Positions 34,020 through 41,238 of a stretch of 64,000 nt of DNA are shown piece by piece (position 1 is the first letter of the stretch; the number at the start of each line of letters is the position of its first letter). The stretch lies in the NCBI RefSeq assembly GCF_001611795.1, contig NZ_CP015098.1, positions 6,076,001-6,140,000 of the forward strand. Direction: 5' to 3'. The DNA is from Streptomyces qaidamensis. GTDB lineage: Bacteria > Actinomycetota > Actinomycetes > Streptomycetales > Streptomycetaceae. Made by a program: the position numbers and the translations under genes. The notes under the pieces were generated by a model. It was not told the origin of the DNA, did not search any database, and saw only the letters and a list, made by a program, of their open reading frames with translations.

Positions 34020-34253
34020 CTATCGATCCCGCGGTTGCCTAGGCCGATAGGTCTTCGCCAGCTCCTTGATCTCCGGCAACGCGTACATGGTCTTGTACCC
34101 ATGTCCGTTTCCCGACAGCCGGCCGTCGCCTGGAAAGCTATGAATCTTGCCTCTGCTTGCCCACTTGCGGATCACACTCTGCGGGATCCCCGTCTGAGCC
34201 TCTGCCTCATGAGCGTAAACAAGGTCCCTGGGGTAGAGCTCCACGATCTGCAC
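34020..34253 (-). CDS. Excisionase-like / MerR-type HTH protein
   Basis: 77-residue DNA-binding protein. 'DLVYAHEAEAQTGIPQSVIR' and 'KWASRGKIHSFPGDGRLSGN' form a winged helix-turn-helix like that of excisionases and MerR-family regulators, ending 'YALPEIKELA'. GTG at 34253 is chosen because GGAGG lies eight bases upstream; upstream codons read through a terminator hairpin and are unlikely to be translated. In an integrative element such a protein usually controls excision or the integrase gene. Confidence 0.75.
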   Translation of the reverse strand: MQIVELYPRDLVYAHEAEAQTGIPQSVIRKWASRGKIHSFPGDGRLSGNGHGYKTMYALPEIKELAKTYRPRQPRDR

Positions 34254-34279
34254 GTGCAGAGCCTCCTTGAGAACGCAAA

Positions 34280-34301
34280 AACCCCCGCAAGCACGGGGGT
34301 T
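34280..34301 (-). terminator. Rho-independent terminator after the S1-like gene
   Basis: AACCCCCG/CGGGGGTT hairpin with a TTTTT run on the minus strand, between the S1-like gene and the HTH gene. It separates the two transcripts. Confidence 0.85.
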
Positions 34302-34442
34302 GGAGCCTTCTGGGCACAATTCGAACGCACCGAGTTCGGGGAGGGACATCAGCTTGGGAAGCTGCGTTCTTCCAGGGCCCGTTGGCGCGTTGACCTGGCA
34401 GAACCGCCTTCTCGGTTTGGGCTCGGTCGGCCGGTCTCCCCG

Positions 34443-34823
34443 TTATTCCCCGTTGTTCCCCGTTAAATCTGGTGCGGTAGTGGTGCAGCTCGTGGTGCCC
34501 AGACGGGATGAGTTCGGCAGGGCCCACTCATCGAGCCGGATCTTCACCTGGCGGTTGCGATCTGCGTGCCAGATGACCTCGCCGGCGACTGTGGCCCCCA
34601 TGGCGGGTAGCTCCATGTGATGGGGCATGGCGGTGATCTCTGCAAGACCAAGCGCATTGGACACGCCGTCGATCAGGAGGAAGACGCCGAACGGCTGGCG
34701 TGCGACAACCCGACCGCTGACATGAGATCCGAGGGGCAGGGCGGCGACCGTGGACCGCCAGCTTCGGTTTATGGCCTCCGGCGTTGGTACCTGAGAGCGG
34801 TCTGGCCAGCTGAACTCGGACAT
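34443..34823 (-). CDS. S1-like RNA-binding domain protein
   Basis: 126-residue protein with one OB-fold of the S1 type: 'GSHVSGRVVARQPFGVFLLI', 'ALGLAEITAMPHH', 'ATVAGEVIWHADRNRQVKIR'. Single-S1 proteins of this length occur in Streptomyces, sometimes in mobile DNA. The C-terminus (TAPDLTGNNGE) is encoded by a run of TTCCCCGTT repeats. ATG at 34823 has only a weak site. A degraded copy of its 3' end is at 32.4-32.6 kb. Confidence 0.75.
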   Translation of the reverse strand: MSEFSWPDRSQVPTPEAINRSWRSTVAALPLGSHVSGRVVARQPFGVFLLIDGVSNALGLAEITAMPHHMELPAMGATVAGEVIWHADRNRQVKIRLDEWALPNSSRLGTTSCTTTAPDLTGNNGE

Positions 34824-35109
34824 CGACCCATCATGGCGAGTACGACGCCAACTGTCGACAGACGAACTCAGCTGACCGCGAGGCCCGCGGGCGCTCGACC
34901 TTGCCAACACGCTTTTCAACTGTGTTGGTGGGGGGGGGGGGCTGGGCTTGTGCGGGGGCGTTCACCTGCGTACATGAGCGGTCGGCCGCCAGTGTGGGGA
35001 CGGCTCCGGGGTCCCGCCTGAACGGCCATGAACGGCGCTGAATGAGACGGAAACTGAGACGGCCGGTGGGGCCGGGCTCGCTAGCATCTTCGCTGTTGAA
35101 GGGGGAGTC
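34824..35109. other. Divergent upstream region with a 12-G run
   Basis: 286 bases between divergent genes. A homopolymer of twelve G occurs at 34930-34941. No gene recognised; promoters for both neighbours are expected here. Confidence 0.6.
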
Positions 35110-35439
35110 ATGGCACTGGTCGGCAAGGGATCGCGACGGATCGTTGTCGACGGCACGGTCTACCGCTGGCGGCTGAGGGGCCGGCCGACGTACTGCCAGG
35201 GGCTGGCCTGGTCGCCGTGTACGTTCGCGGTGGAGCATGCGAACACTCCGGAGTCGACGCTCGTGGTCATCACCGACCAGCCGCATCCGAGCAACTGGGT
35301 CGGCCGCGAGGCTGAGCCTGTACTGCCGTCCGGTGTAGCCGCGGCTGTTCGGCTTGCCTTGCGCGAGGGTTGGACTCCGACGGTTCCGGGCTCATCGTTC
35401 CACCTCGACCAGTCCACTGGCTTCACGTCCTCGTCCTGA
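35110..35439 (+). CDS. Hypothetical protein, 109 aa
   Basis: 109-residue soluble protein of a type common in Streptomyces: 'RRIVVDGTVYRWRLRGRPTY' near the start, 'STLVVITDQPHPSNW' in the middle and 'AVRLALREGWTPTVPGSSFH' at the end. Function unknown. ATG preceded by GAAGGGGGAG. The only plus-strand gene of the left part of the element. Confidence 0.7.
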   Translation: MALVGKGSRRIVVDGTVYRWRLRGRPTYCQGLAWSPCTFAVEHANTPESTLVVITDQPHPSNWVGREAEPVLPSGVAAAVRLALREGWTPTVPGSSFHLDQSTGFTSSS

Positions 35440-35456
35440 GCGGTGTAGAGGCTGAG

Positions 35457-35564
35457 CACCGCTTTAGGAGTTCGGTCCGAGCCTGCTTCGGGTGCTGTTG
35501 CGGACTGGTGCGACGGCCGGACAAGGGCGCTGATGTACGCCCCCGTCCGGCGTCGTTGATGTCA
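35457..35564. repeat. Diverged direct repeat, right copy
   Basis: 108 bases matching 29206-29311 in the same orientation (CACCG..TTTAGGAGTTCGGTCCGAG..GTTGATGTCA). It lies just behind the 109-aa gene. Confidence 0.75.
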
Positions 35565-35825
35565 GCCGGGGATGTCATGCACGCCCATCAGACGGTGGAG
35601 ATCTTCAAGGGCTGCCAGCGGGGCTGCCGCCTGGGGTCGTCGATCGACGCATTTGCAACTCTGCATACTTGGCGGTGAAGACGCAGGTGTAGTCGAGCAG
35701 CGCTTCGGCGAGCTCCAAAGCATCTCTGGCGTCTTCCCGGCCTACCGCGTCCTTGCTGAAGGTCGGGGTCGCCCAAGGGAATCTCTCACCCTCGGGTCTA
35801 CCGGGACCGGGACGCCGGCTCGGTG
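35565..35825 (-). other. Stretch with a possible coding relic
   Basis: The minus strand encodes, without a start, 'DARDALELAEALLDYTCVFT' then 'AKYAELQ', which looks like real protein but joins no intact gene; the sequence just upstream on that strand belongs to the hydrolase. Probably decayed. Confidence 0.35.
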
Positions 35826-37055
35826 TCAGTCGTCGATCGCCTGGTAGACCGTGGTCCAGAAATCGTGGAAGAGCCGCGCCGGGTCCGGGACGGACGTCCC
35901 GACCTGGGTGAGCAGGATTCCGGTGATCTGGTTTTCCGGGTCGGCGTAGGTCGAGGTGCCGCTTCCGCCGTCCCAGCCGAACTGGCCGACGGGCGCGTAG
36001 TCGCCGCGGTAGGTGCGCACCGCCATCCCGAAGCCCCAGCCGCCGTGCTGCCCTTGACCGAAGGACACATGGACGTTGTTGACGGCCATGGCGTGTCGGG
36101 CGGCTTGCTGCTCGGGCGCGAGGCGGTTGGTGGTCATCAGGTTGACGGCGGCCCGGGACAGGATCCGCTCGGTCCCGTGCATCCCGCCATTGAGCAGCAT
36201 TCGGAAGTAGGCGTGGTAGTCGTCGGCGGTGGAGTTCAGTCCGCCGCCGCCGCCCTGGAACGCCGGAGGCTGGCTGTGGCGGCCGCCCTTGGCCTCGTCC
36301 CACACGTGGAACTCTCCGCTCTGCGGGTCGGGGGCGTAGAGGGGCGGCAGCCGGTCGATCTTGTCGGCGGGCACGTGGAAACCGGTGTCCTTCATGCCCA
36401 GGGGGTCGAAGATGCGTTCGCGCAGGAACGTCTCGTACGACTGGCCGGTGACCCTGGCGACGAGCACGCCGAGGAGATCGCTGGCGATGTGGTACTGCCA
36501 GCGCTCTCCGGGCTGGTGCATCAGCGGCAGCGCGCCGAGGCGGCGCATCCACTCGTCCGGCTCGGGCATCGGCGTCGGCAGATTGGGCGTGAGCCCTTGC
36601 TCGAAGACCGCGCTCATGATCGGAGTTCCCAGCGACGTCATATCCATGCCGAGCCCGAACGTGGAGGTCAGCACGTCCCGTACGGTGATGGGCCGCCGCG
36701 CTGGCACGGTGTCGTCCAGCGGGCCGTCGATCCGCTTCAGCACCTGACGGTCGGCGAGTTCGGGCAGCCACGGATCCACCAGGTCGTCCAGCCGCAGCCT
36801 GCACTCGTCGAGAAGGATCATCGCCGCCGACATCCCGACCGGCTTGGACGTCGAGGCCATCCGGAAGATCGTGTCCCGGCGCATCGGCGGGCCGCCGTCG
36901 TGGCGCATCGTCCCGAGCGCTGCGGCGTGCGTCTCCTCGCCCCGGCTGACCAGCGCGACCAGTCCCGGAATCTTCCCGGACTCGACATACCGCGCCAGCA
37001 CGTCGCGCATCCTGCGCAGCCCTGCTTCGGAGAAGCCGCTGTTGCTTTGTCTCAT
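35826..37055 (-). CDS. Beta-lactamase-fold serine hydrolase
   Basis: 409-residue class C/DD-peptidase-like hydrolase. The nucleophile box is MASTSK (Ser-x-x-Lys) near residues 68-73, the second box is YHIAS in place of the usual Tyr-x-Asn, and a 'GWDGGSGTS' segment replaces the KTG box, as in EstB-type esterases. No signal peptide is seen, so an intracellular esterase or amidase role is likely. ATG at 37055 follows GGAG. It is divergent from the resolvase remnant. Substrate unknown. Confidence 0.88.
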   Translation of the reverse strand: MRQSNSGFSEAGLRRMRDVLARYVESGKIPGLVALVSRGEETHAAALGTMRHDGGPPMRRDTIFRMASTSKPVGMSAAMILLDECRLRLDDLVDPWLPELADRQVLKRIDGPLDDTVPARRPITVRDVLTSTFGLGMDMTSLGTPIMSAVFEQGLTPNLPTPMPEPDEWMRRLGALPLMHQPGERWQYHIASDLLGVLVARVTGQSYETFLRERIFDPLGMKDTGFHVPADKIDRLPPLYAPDPQSGEFHVWDEAKGGRHSQPPAFQGGGGGLNSTADDYHAYFRMLLNGGMHGTERILSRAAVNLMTTNRLAPEQQAARHAMAVNNVHVSFGQGQHGGWGFGMAVRTYRGDYAPVGQFGWDGGSGTSTYADPENQITGILLTQVGTSVPDPARLFHDFWTTVYQAIDD

Positions 37056-37114
37056 GATGAATCTCCTTGCGTACAGTGTTCGATCTTCAAGACCCGCCCC
37101 GGCGTGGCGCCGCC

Positions 37115-37245
37115 GGTCCCTTGCCCGGTATCTACGACCCCACCGGCCCCGGGAAGCTGTTGTCGGCGTTCTTCGCCGGGATGGCGGAGACAAAGGGAGA
37201 CCGAGCGGGAGAACATCCGCGAGTCAGCGCTGGACAGGACAGAAC
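37115..37245 (+). pseudogene. Serine recombinase (resolvase) remnant
   Basis: About 40 codons read 'LPGIYDPTGPGKLLSAFFAG' and 'MAETERENIRES' if a small insertion near 37190-37200 is skipped. This is the conserved end of the catalytic domain and E-helix region of resolvase/invertase proteins. The rest is gone. Confidence 0.65.
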
Positions 37246-37298
37246 CCGCCGAGTTCGCGTCCGCCGCCTGGGCGGTGCTGATGTTCCACAGGGCCGGG

Positions 37299-37940
37299 TC
37301 AGGCCACAGGGGTTCCGGCCCACGGGGCGAGCGCCGTGTACGCCGGCCGCCACTGGTGCTCGTAGGCATGGCGTGCCGGCCCGGGCAAGGGGGCCAGCAC
37401 CTTCGTGATCGTCCTCTCGTCGGCGTCGTCCAGGAGCCAGGGCAGGAGCCGGGGCGCGTCGGGGCCGATCCGCTGGGCGTGGACCTGGCCGAAGTGGGCC
37501 CACTGCACCGGCGTGACGACCTCTTGGACGAGCGGAAGCGCTGCTTCCTCCTCGTGGGCGAGGTGCCCGGTCAGGCCCGTGACGAGGGAGTCCGCGAGGT
37601 CGCCGACCAGGTTAGGCGTCGTTCCCGGGTCCGCCAGGGCCTTGTCGAGCGCTTCGACCAGCGGATCGAGGGCCGCGTGCTCGGCCTCCATCGCCTCCAG
37701 GAGGGCGAGGTCGTCGGGCCTCCCGGTGAGGTTGCCGCGCAAGGCCGGCCACAGGGCGTCGTCCTCGGCGCGGTGGTGGACATGCAGAGCCACCTTGAGA
37801 AGGTCCCAGCCCGCGGCGGCACGCAGGGCCTCGCCCGGGTGGCGATCGGCGCGCGAGGTGATGCGGGCGACGTGCTGGAGGTCGCGCCGAAGCGCGTGGT
37901 GCATCGCGTACATCACGGTCATGTCGAGCCGGTCGTTCAT
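37299..37940 (-). CDS. Hemerythrin-domain protein
   Basis: 213-residue four-helix-bundle protein with a non-heme di-iron site of the hemerythrin type. Ligand candidates are in 'YAMHHALRRDLQHVARI', 'LHVHHRAEDDALWPAL', 'EAMEAEHAALDPLVEALD' and 'LTGHLAHEEEAALPLV' (His/Glu pairs typical of the family). Roles in this group include oxygen or NO sensing and iron-linked stress responses. The ATG overlaps the stop of the truncated CMD gene by 4 bases. Transcription is divergent from the LysR gene. Confidence 0.9.
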   Translation of the reverse strand: MNDRLDMTVMYAMHHALRRDLQHVARITSRADRHPGEALRAAAGWDLLKVALHVHHRAEDDALWPALRGNLTGRPDDLALLEAMEAEHAALDPLVEALDKALADPGTTPNLVGDLADSLVTGLTGHLAHEEEAALPLVQEVVTPVQWAHFGQVHAQRIGPDAPRLLPWLLDDADERTITKVLAPLPGPARHAYEHQWRPAYTALAPWAGTPVA

Positions 37941-38122
37941 CGTGTCCTCGTTCCTTGCTCGTGACCGCGCCCGTGTCCCGTCGGCCAGCTCAGCCCCCAG
38001 GTGGTGCCCGCGGGGCGGGTGACCGCTTCCGCAAGACGCATCGTCGCCCGCTCGGCGTCGGTGAAGAAGGGCGCCTTGCCGGCCGGGAGCACGACAGCCA
38101 GGTCCTTCATACGTGTCTGCAT
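37937..38122 (-). pseudogene. AhpD/carboxymuconolactone-decarboxylase-like gene with internal deletion
   Basis: 61 codons start 'MQTRMKDLAVVLPAG', like the N-terminus of AhpD-type CMD proteins, then jump to 'KAPFFTDAERATMRLAEAVT', a segment normally about 80 residues later. The part that carries the Cys-x-x-Cys active site is missing, and the tail is unrelated. A good ribosome site (AGGAG) remains, so the stub may be translated and help initiate the downstream hemerythrin gene (ATGA overlap). Confidence 0.65.
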
Positions 38123-38224
38123 GGTGAAATCTCCTGTGAGCAGGCGCCGTTCGGCGCGTCGCTCTCCGGTGGCTTCAAGGCTCCCTCGGGGCGGTGGACG
38201 TGATCAACGCCGGATCTGGAATGG

Positions 38225-38252
38225 CCCCGATAACCGGAGGGTTATGTCGGGG
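38225..38252. promoter_or_regulatory. Palindromic candidate LysR site
   Basis: ATAACC-GGAG-GGTTAT (38230-38245) is a perfect dyad, extended by flanking CCCCGA/TCGGGG. It lies 31 bases before the LysR start, in the region shared with the divergent CMD/hemerythrin genes. Probable autoregulatory site. Confidence 0.6.
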
Positions 38253-38275
38253 AACGTGAGGACGCGGGGGCCATC

Positions 38276-39166
38276 GTGGAAGTACGGGACATCGAGATCT
38301 TTCTGACGCTCACAGAGGAACTGCACTTCGGGCGTACCGCCGCGCGGCTGCACGTGAGTCAGGCGCGTGTGAGTCAGGCGATCAAGCAGCAGGAACGCCG
38401 CCTCGGCGGCGAGCTGTTCGACCGCTCCAGCCGTCGCGACATCCGATTGACACCGCTGGGCCAACTCCTGCGAGACGATCTGAAGCCGGTGTACGCGAAT
38501 CTGCTGGCGAGCTTGGAACGGGCCCGGCTCGCAGCTCAGGGCGTCACCGCCACGCTGCGCATCGGCATGATGCCCTTCAACCTGCCTGATCTGCACCCCC
38601 ATTGGCGAGTCTTCCGGACTCGCCACCCCCAATGGCAGCTTCAGGTGCGCCAAGCCCCCTACGTCGATCCGTTCGGCCGGCTCCGCGCCGGGGAGATGGA
38701 CGTCCTGGTCGCCTGGCTGCCCGTGGAGGAACCCGACCTCACCGTGGGCCCGATCCTGTTCCGCGACCCGCGCGTGCTGGCCGTCTCCAGCGACCACGAG
38801 TTGGCGGAACGATCCTCCGTATCGCTGGAGGCGGTCGCCGACTTCCCGCATGCCACGGCCCCCCAGATGCTGGACTACTGGGAGGACGCGTACCTGCCCT
38901 TCCAGACCCCCCAAGGCAGATCCATCGAACGCGTCGACACCGTCACCACCCCCGACGCCCTGATCAATCTCGTCGGCACCGGCGAGATCGTCCACACGTT
39001 CCCTGCCCACGTCACCAAGTACTGGGCCATGTCCCACATCCGGTGGCTGCCGCTCCCCGACATGCCGGCCCTGCCGTACGCCCTGGTGTGGCGCAGCGAG
39101 ACCGAGAACGACCTCATTCGCGCCTTCGCGGAGGTGGTGCGCAGCCTCGGTATGTCTCGTCTGTGA
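38276..39166 (+). CDS. LysR-family transcriptional regulator
   Basis: 296-residue LysR regulator. The N-terminal HTH is typical (VRDIEIFLTLTEELHFGRTA, then 'LHVSQARVSQAIKQQERRLG' and 'GELFDRSSRRDIRLTPLG'). The effector domain follows to the usual length. GTG at 38276 is the only start compatible with the family N-terminus. Divergent from the truncated-CMD/hemerythrin unit across a palindrome, so it probably controls that unit and itself. Ligand unknown. Confidence 0.92.
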   Translation: MEVRDIEIFLTLTEELHFGRTAARLHVSQARVSQAIKQQERRLGGELFDRSSRRDIRLTPLGQLLRDDLKPVYANLLASLERARLAAQGVTATLRIGMMPFNLPDLHPHWRVFRTRHPQWQLQVRQAPYVDPFGRLRAGEMDVLVAWLPVEEPDLTVGPILFRDPRVLAVSSDHELAERSSVSLEAVADFPHATAPQMLDYWEDAYLPFQTPQGRSIERVDTVTTPDALINLVGTGEIVHTFPAHVTKYWAMSHIRWLPLPDMPALPYALVWRSETENDLIRAFAEVVRSLGMSRL

Positions 39167-39224
39167 ATGGCCGGGTACAGAGGAGCGAGGTCCGAATTCC
39201 GCCAGCGCGCAGGGTCGCGGGCGC

Positions 39225-40130
39225 GTGACGCCGGGGCCGCCTCGCCTTCCCGTTCTGGTGAAGCCGGGGCGGGGGCGGCCCGCTCCCGAGGTGCTGCGGC
39301 GTGCGCTGCGGTCGTACGTCCTGCCTGTGCCTCGTAGGGAGCGGGAGCGGCCGGAGGAGATCAGTGCGGCGGTGAAGTGGATCGAGAAGGCCTCGCTGCC
39401 GGTGGCGGAGCTTCAGGAGATCACCCGTGCGCACGACCTGATCGATGCGCTGAGTCGGCGGCTGGACGGCAAGCCTGCGGCGACGCAGACCTACCGGCGG
39501 CGGCGCGCCGTGGTCTTCAACGCGCTTGAGTACGCCGTGGAACTGGAGTACCTGCCCTCCAACCCGTTGAGCCGGGTCAGGCGTAAGCGGGGCAAGCGGG
39601 CGTTGCAGGAGGTTGACCGCCGGGTGGTCGTCAACCCTCGGCAGGCACGGGAACTGCTGACTGCGCTCACGTACGTGGGTGGCTACGACCGGGCGAGCGG
39701 CCGGCGGCTACGGGCGTTCTTCGGGTGCTTGTACTACGCGGCCATGCGACCTGGGGAGGCCCTCGGCCTTCGCCGCTCCGACTGCACGCTTCCGGCGTCA
39801 GGCTGGGGCCGCATAGAGCTGGCGGAGACCCGCCCCACGGCAGGCAAGGCGTGGACGGACTCTGGGGAGGCGCACGACCAGCGCGGCCTGAAGCAGAGGT
39901 CCCACGGGGAGGTACGCATCGTGCCGATTCCGGCTCCGCTGGTGAGGCTGCTCCATGAGCACCTGGAGGAGTTCGGCACGGCGAAGGACGGCCGGCTGTT
40001 CTCCAGTCGGGCCACTCGGTGGACGTGCTGCTGAAGATCTACGCCAAGTGCATCGACGGTCAGGAGCAGGAGATGAACGACCGGATCATGCGAGGGCTGG
40101 GGGAGGGGGGACGAACCTACGCACTGACAG
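39225..40130 (+). pseudogene. Tyrosine integrase with internal deletion and frameshift
   Basis: The frame from 39225 gives a core-binding domain (SAAVKWIEKASLPVAELQEI; RLDGKPAATQTYRRRRAVVF) and the first catalytic Arg box (YYAAMRPGEALGLRRSDC), then 'VRIVPIPAPLVRLLHEHLEE' and 'GRLFSS'. At about 40010 it jumps to 'SVDVLLKIYAKCIDGQEQEM' in another frame, so the box with the second Arg and part of the Tyr region are deleted. Compared with the left remnant, about 60 codons are lost. The N-terminal ~60 residues also seem absent. Inactive. Confidence 0.88.
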
Positions 40131-40151
40131 CCGACCATGACCGACCGACCC

Positions 40152-40181
40152 AAGCCCCGGACCGTGAGAGGTCCGGGGCTT
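40152..40181. terminator. Stem-loop after the integrase
   Basis: AAGCCCCGGACC (40152-40163) pairs perfectly with GGTCCGGGGCTT (40170-40181). Probable terminator for the integrase or for read-through from the tRNA side. Confidence 0.75.
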
Positions 40182-40330
40182 CGGCCTGTCCACGGGTAGT
40201 CCACAGGGCTACTCTCAAGGTCGGCGAAACGGCATGTGACCAGCGGCGAAGCCCACCAAGATCAACACGCTATTACAACGTGATCACTGGCAAACAGCTG
40301 CTTCCGGCGGCATTCGCCTGCACACACAAC

Positions 40331-40370
40331 AAGACCCCGCACTCAGCAAACGCGCTGATGGCGGGGTCTT
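40331..40370 (-). terminator. Terminator of tRNA-Arg
   Basis: AAGACCCCGC pairs with GCGGGGTCTT, with an inner TCAGC/GCTGA stem. It begins 19 bases past the tRNA 3' end on the minus strand. Confidence 0.85.
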
Positions 40371-40387
40371 TAGGCACTTCCTGCGAA

Positions 40388-40433
40388 GTGCCCCCGGCAG
40401 GATTCGAACCTGCGCACACGGCTCCGGAGGCCG
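40388..40433. repeat. Right attachment repeat (inside tRNA-Arg)
   Basis: 46 bases identical to 28371-28416. Here they form the 3' half of the intact tRNA gene, as expected when the element supplies a replacement 3' end. Confidence 0.93.
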
Positions 40434-40460
40434 TTGCTCTATCCCCTGAGCTACGGGGGC
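40389..40460 (-). tRNA. tRNA-Arg (anticodon CCG)
   Basis: 72 bases on the minus strand fold as a complete cloverleaf: acceptor GCCCCCG/CGGGGGC, D arm GCTCAGGGGATAGAGC, anticodon arm ACGGC-CTCCGGA-GCCGT with anticodon CCG, and T arm GCAGG-TTCGAAT-CCTGC. The CCA end is not encoded. It reads CGG codons, which are frequent in this genome. The element at 28.4-40.4 kb uses its 3' half as attachment site. Confidence 0.97.
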
Positions 40461-40624
40461 GTGTCCGGCGCGATTGCTCGCGGCGACGGGTAGAACACTA
40501 CCAGCTCCCTCGGGGTGGTCATGAACGGGTTTTCGCTGTCGGGGGCGGGGGTGCCGGTCGCTCGTGCGGGGTGGAAGTGGGGAAAACCCGGACGCGATGG
40601 CCGGGGCCGACCTACTCTCGAGTT

Positions 40625-41134
40625 GTGCCAGGCGCGTCGGGCCGGGTGCTTGTTGTGGACGACAACAAGGTCATCCGGCAGTTGATCAGGGTCAACCTCG
40701 AGCTGGAGGGGCTGGAGGTCGTGACCGCGGCCGATGGTGCCGAGTGTCTTGATGTCGTGCATCAGGTGCGGCCCGATGTCGTGACCCTCGATGTCGTCAT
40801 GCCCCGGCTGGACGGGATCCGGACGGCCGCTCGCCTCCGGGCCGATCCGCGCACCCGCGACATGCCCCTCGCCATCGTCAGTGCCTGCGGGCACCACGAG
40901 GTCGAGGCCGGACTCGAGGCGGGAGTCGACGCCTTCCTCGCGAAGCCCTTCGAGCCCGCCGAACTGGTCCGTATGGTGCGGCAATTGGTCGAGCGCGCCC
41001 GGAGCGAGGGACGGCAGCGCGGCGGCACCCGGGCGATGGATCACGTGATGGATCACGCTACGGAACGCGCGACCGAACGCGCGAGGGAAGCCGACGGGCA
41101 GGCCAAGGAAGTGGACCTGCCCGCCGTGCCCTAG
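40625..41134 (+). CDS. Response regulator, receiver domain only
   Basis: 169-residue protein with a full receiver domain (RVLVVDDNKVIRQLIRVNLE; phospho-acceptor Asp in 'DVVTLDVVMPRLDGIR'; Thr/Ser-like 'LAIVSA'; Lys in 'AFLAKPFEPAELVRM') and a charged tail with 'MDHVMDHATERATERARE' but no DNA-binding domain. It probably signals through protein contacts. GTG at 40625 has no ribosome site, but a TACTCT box lies 12 bases before it, so leaderless translation is likely. No kinase gene is adjacent. Confidence 0.9.
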   Translation: MPGASGRVLVVDDNKVIRQLIRVNLELEGLEVVTAADGAECLDVVHQVRPDVVTLDVVMPRLDGIRTAARLRADPRTRDMPLAIVSACGHHEVEAGLEAGVDAFLAKPFEPAELVRMVRQLVERARSEGRQRGGTRAMDHVMDHATERATERAREADGQAKEVDLPAVP

Positions 41135-41238
41135 GCGCGAGGCTCGCGATCAGGCCTTGAACCGGCACCGCGTCCACATCCCGGACCGTACGGAAACCGG
41201 CTCGCATACCCACCCCCTTCCTCCCATACGCTTGTCCC

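Larger units (their letters stand above)
28371..40433. mobile_element. Degenerate integrative element in tRNA-Arg(CCG)
   Basis: About 12 kb bounded by the two 46-base repeats. The integrase lies beside the intact tRNA, as is usual for actinomycete elements that insert in tRNA 3' ends. The integrase is internally deleted, no replication or transfer genes (Rep, TraB-like FtsK) remain, and several cargo genes are remnants. The element is therefore fixed unless helped in trans. Whether it was an AICE, a prophage or a genomic island cannot be settled from what remains. Confidence 0.85.

Noticed and set aside
34300..34345. tRNA-like 3' end (ATTCGAACG context followed by a terminator)
   Set aside because: Only a T-loop-like stretch is present; no acceptor, anticodon or D arm can be formed.
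37067..37408. Intact 113-codon gene
   Set aside because: The recognisable resolvase segment changes frame in the middle, and the rest is antisense to the hemerythrin gene.
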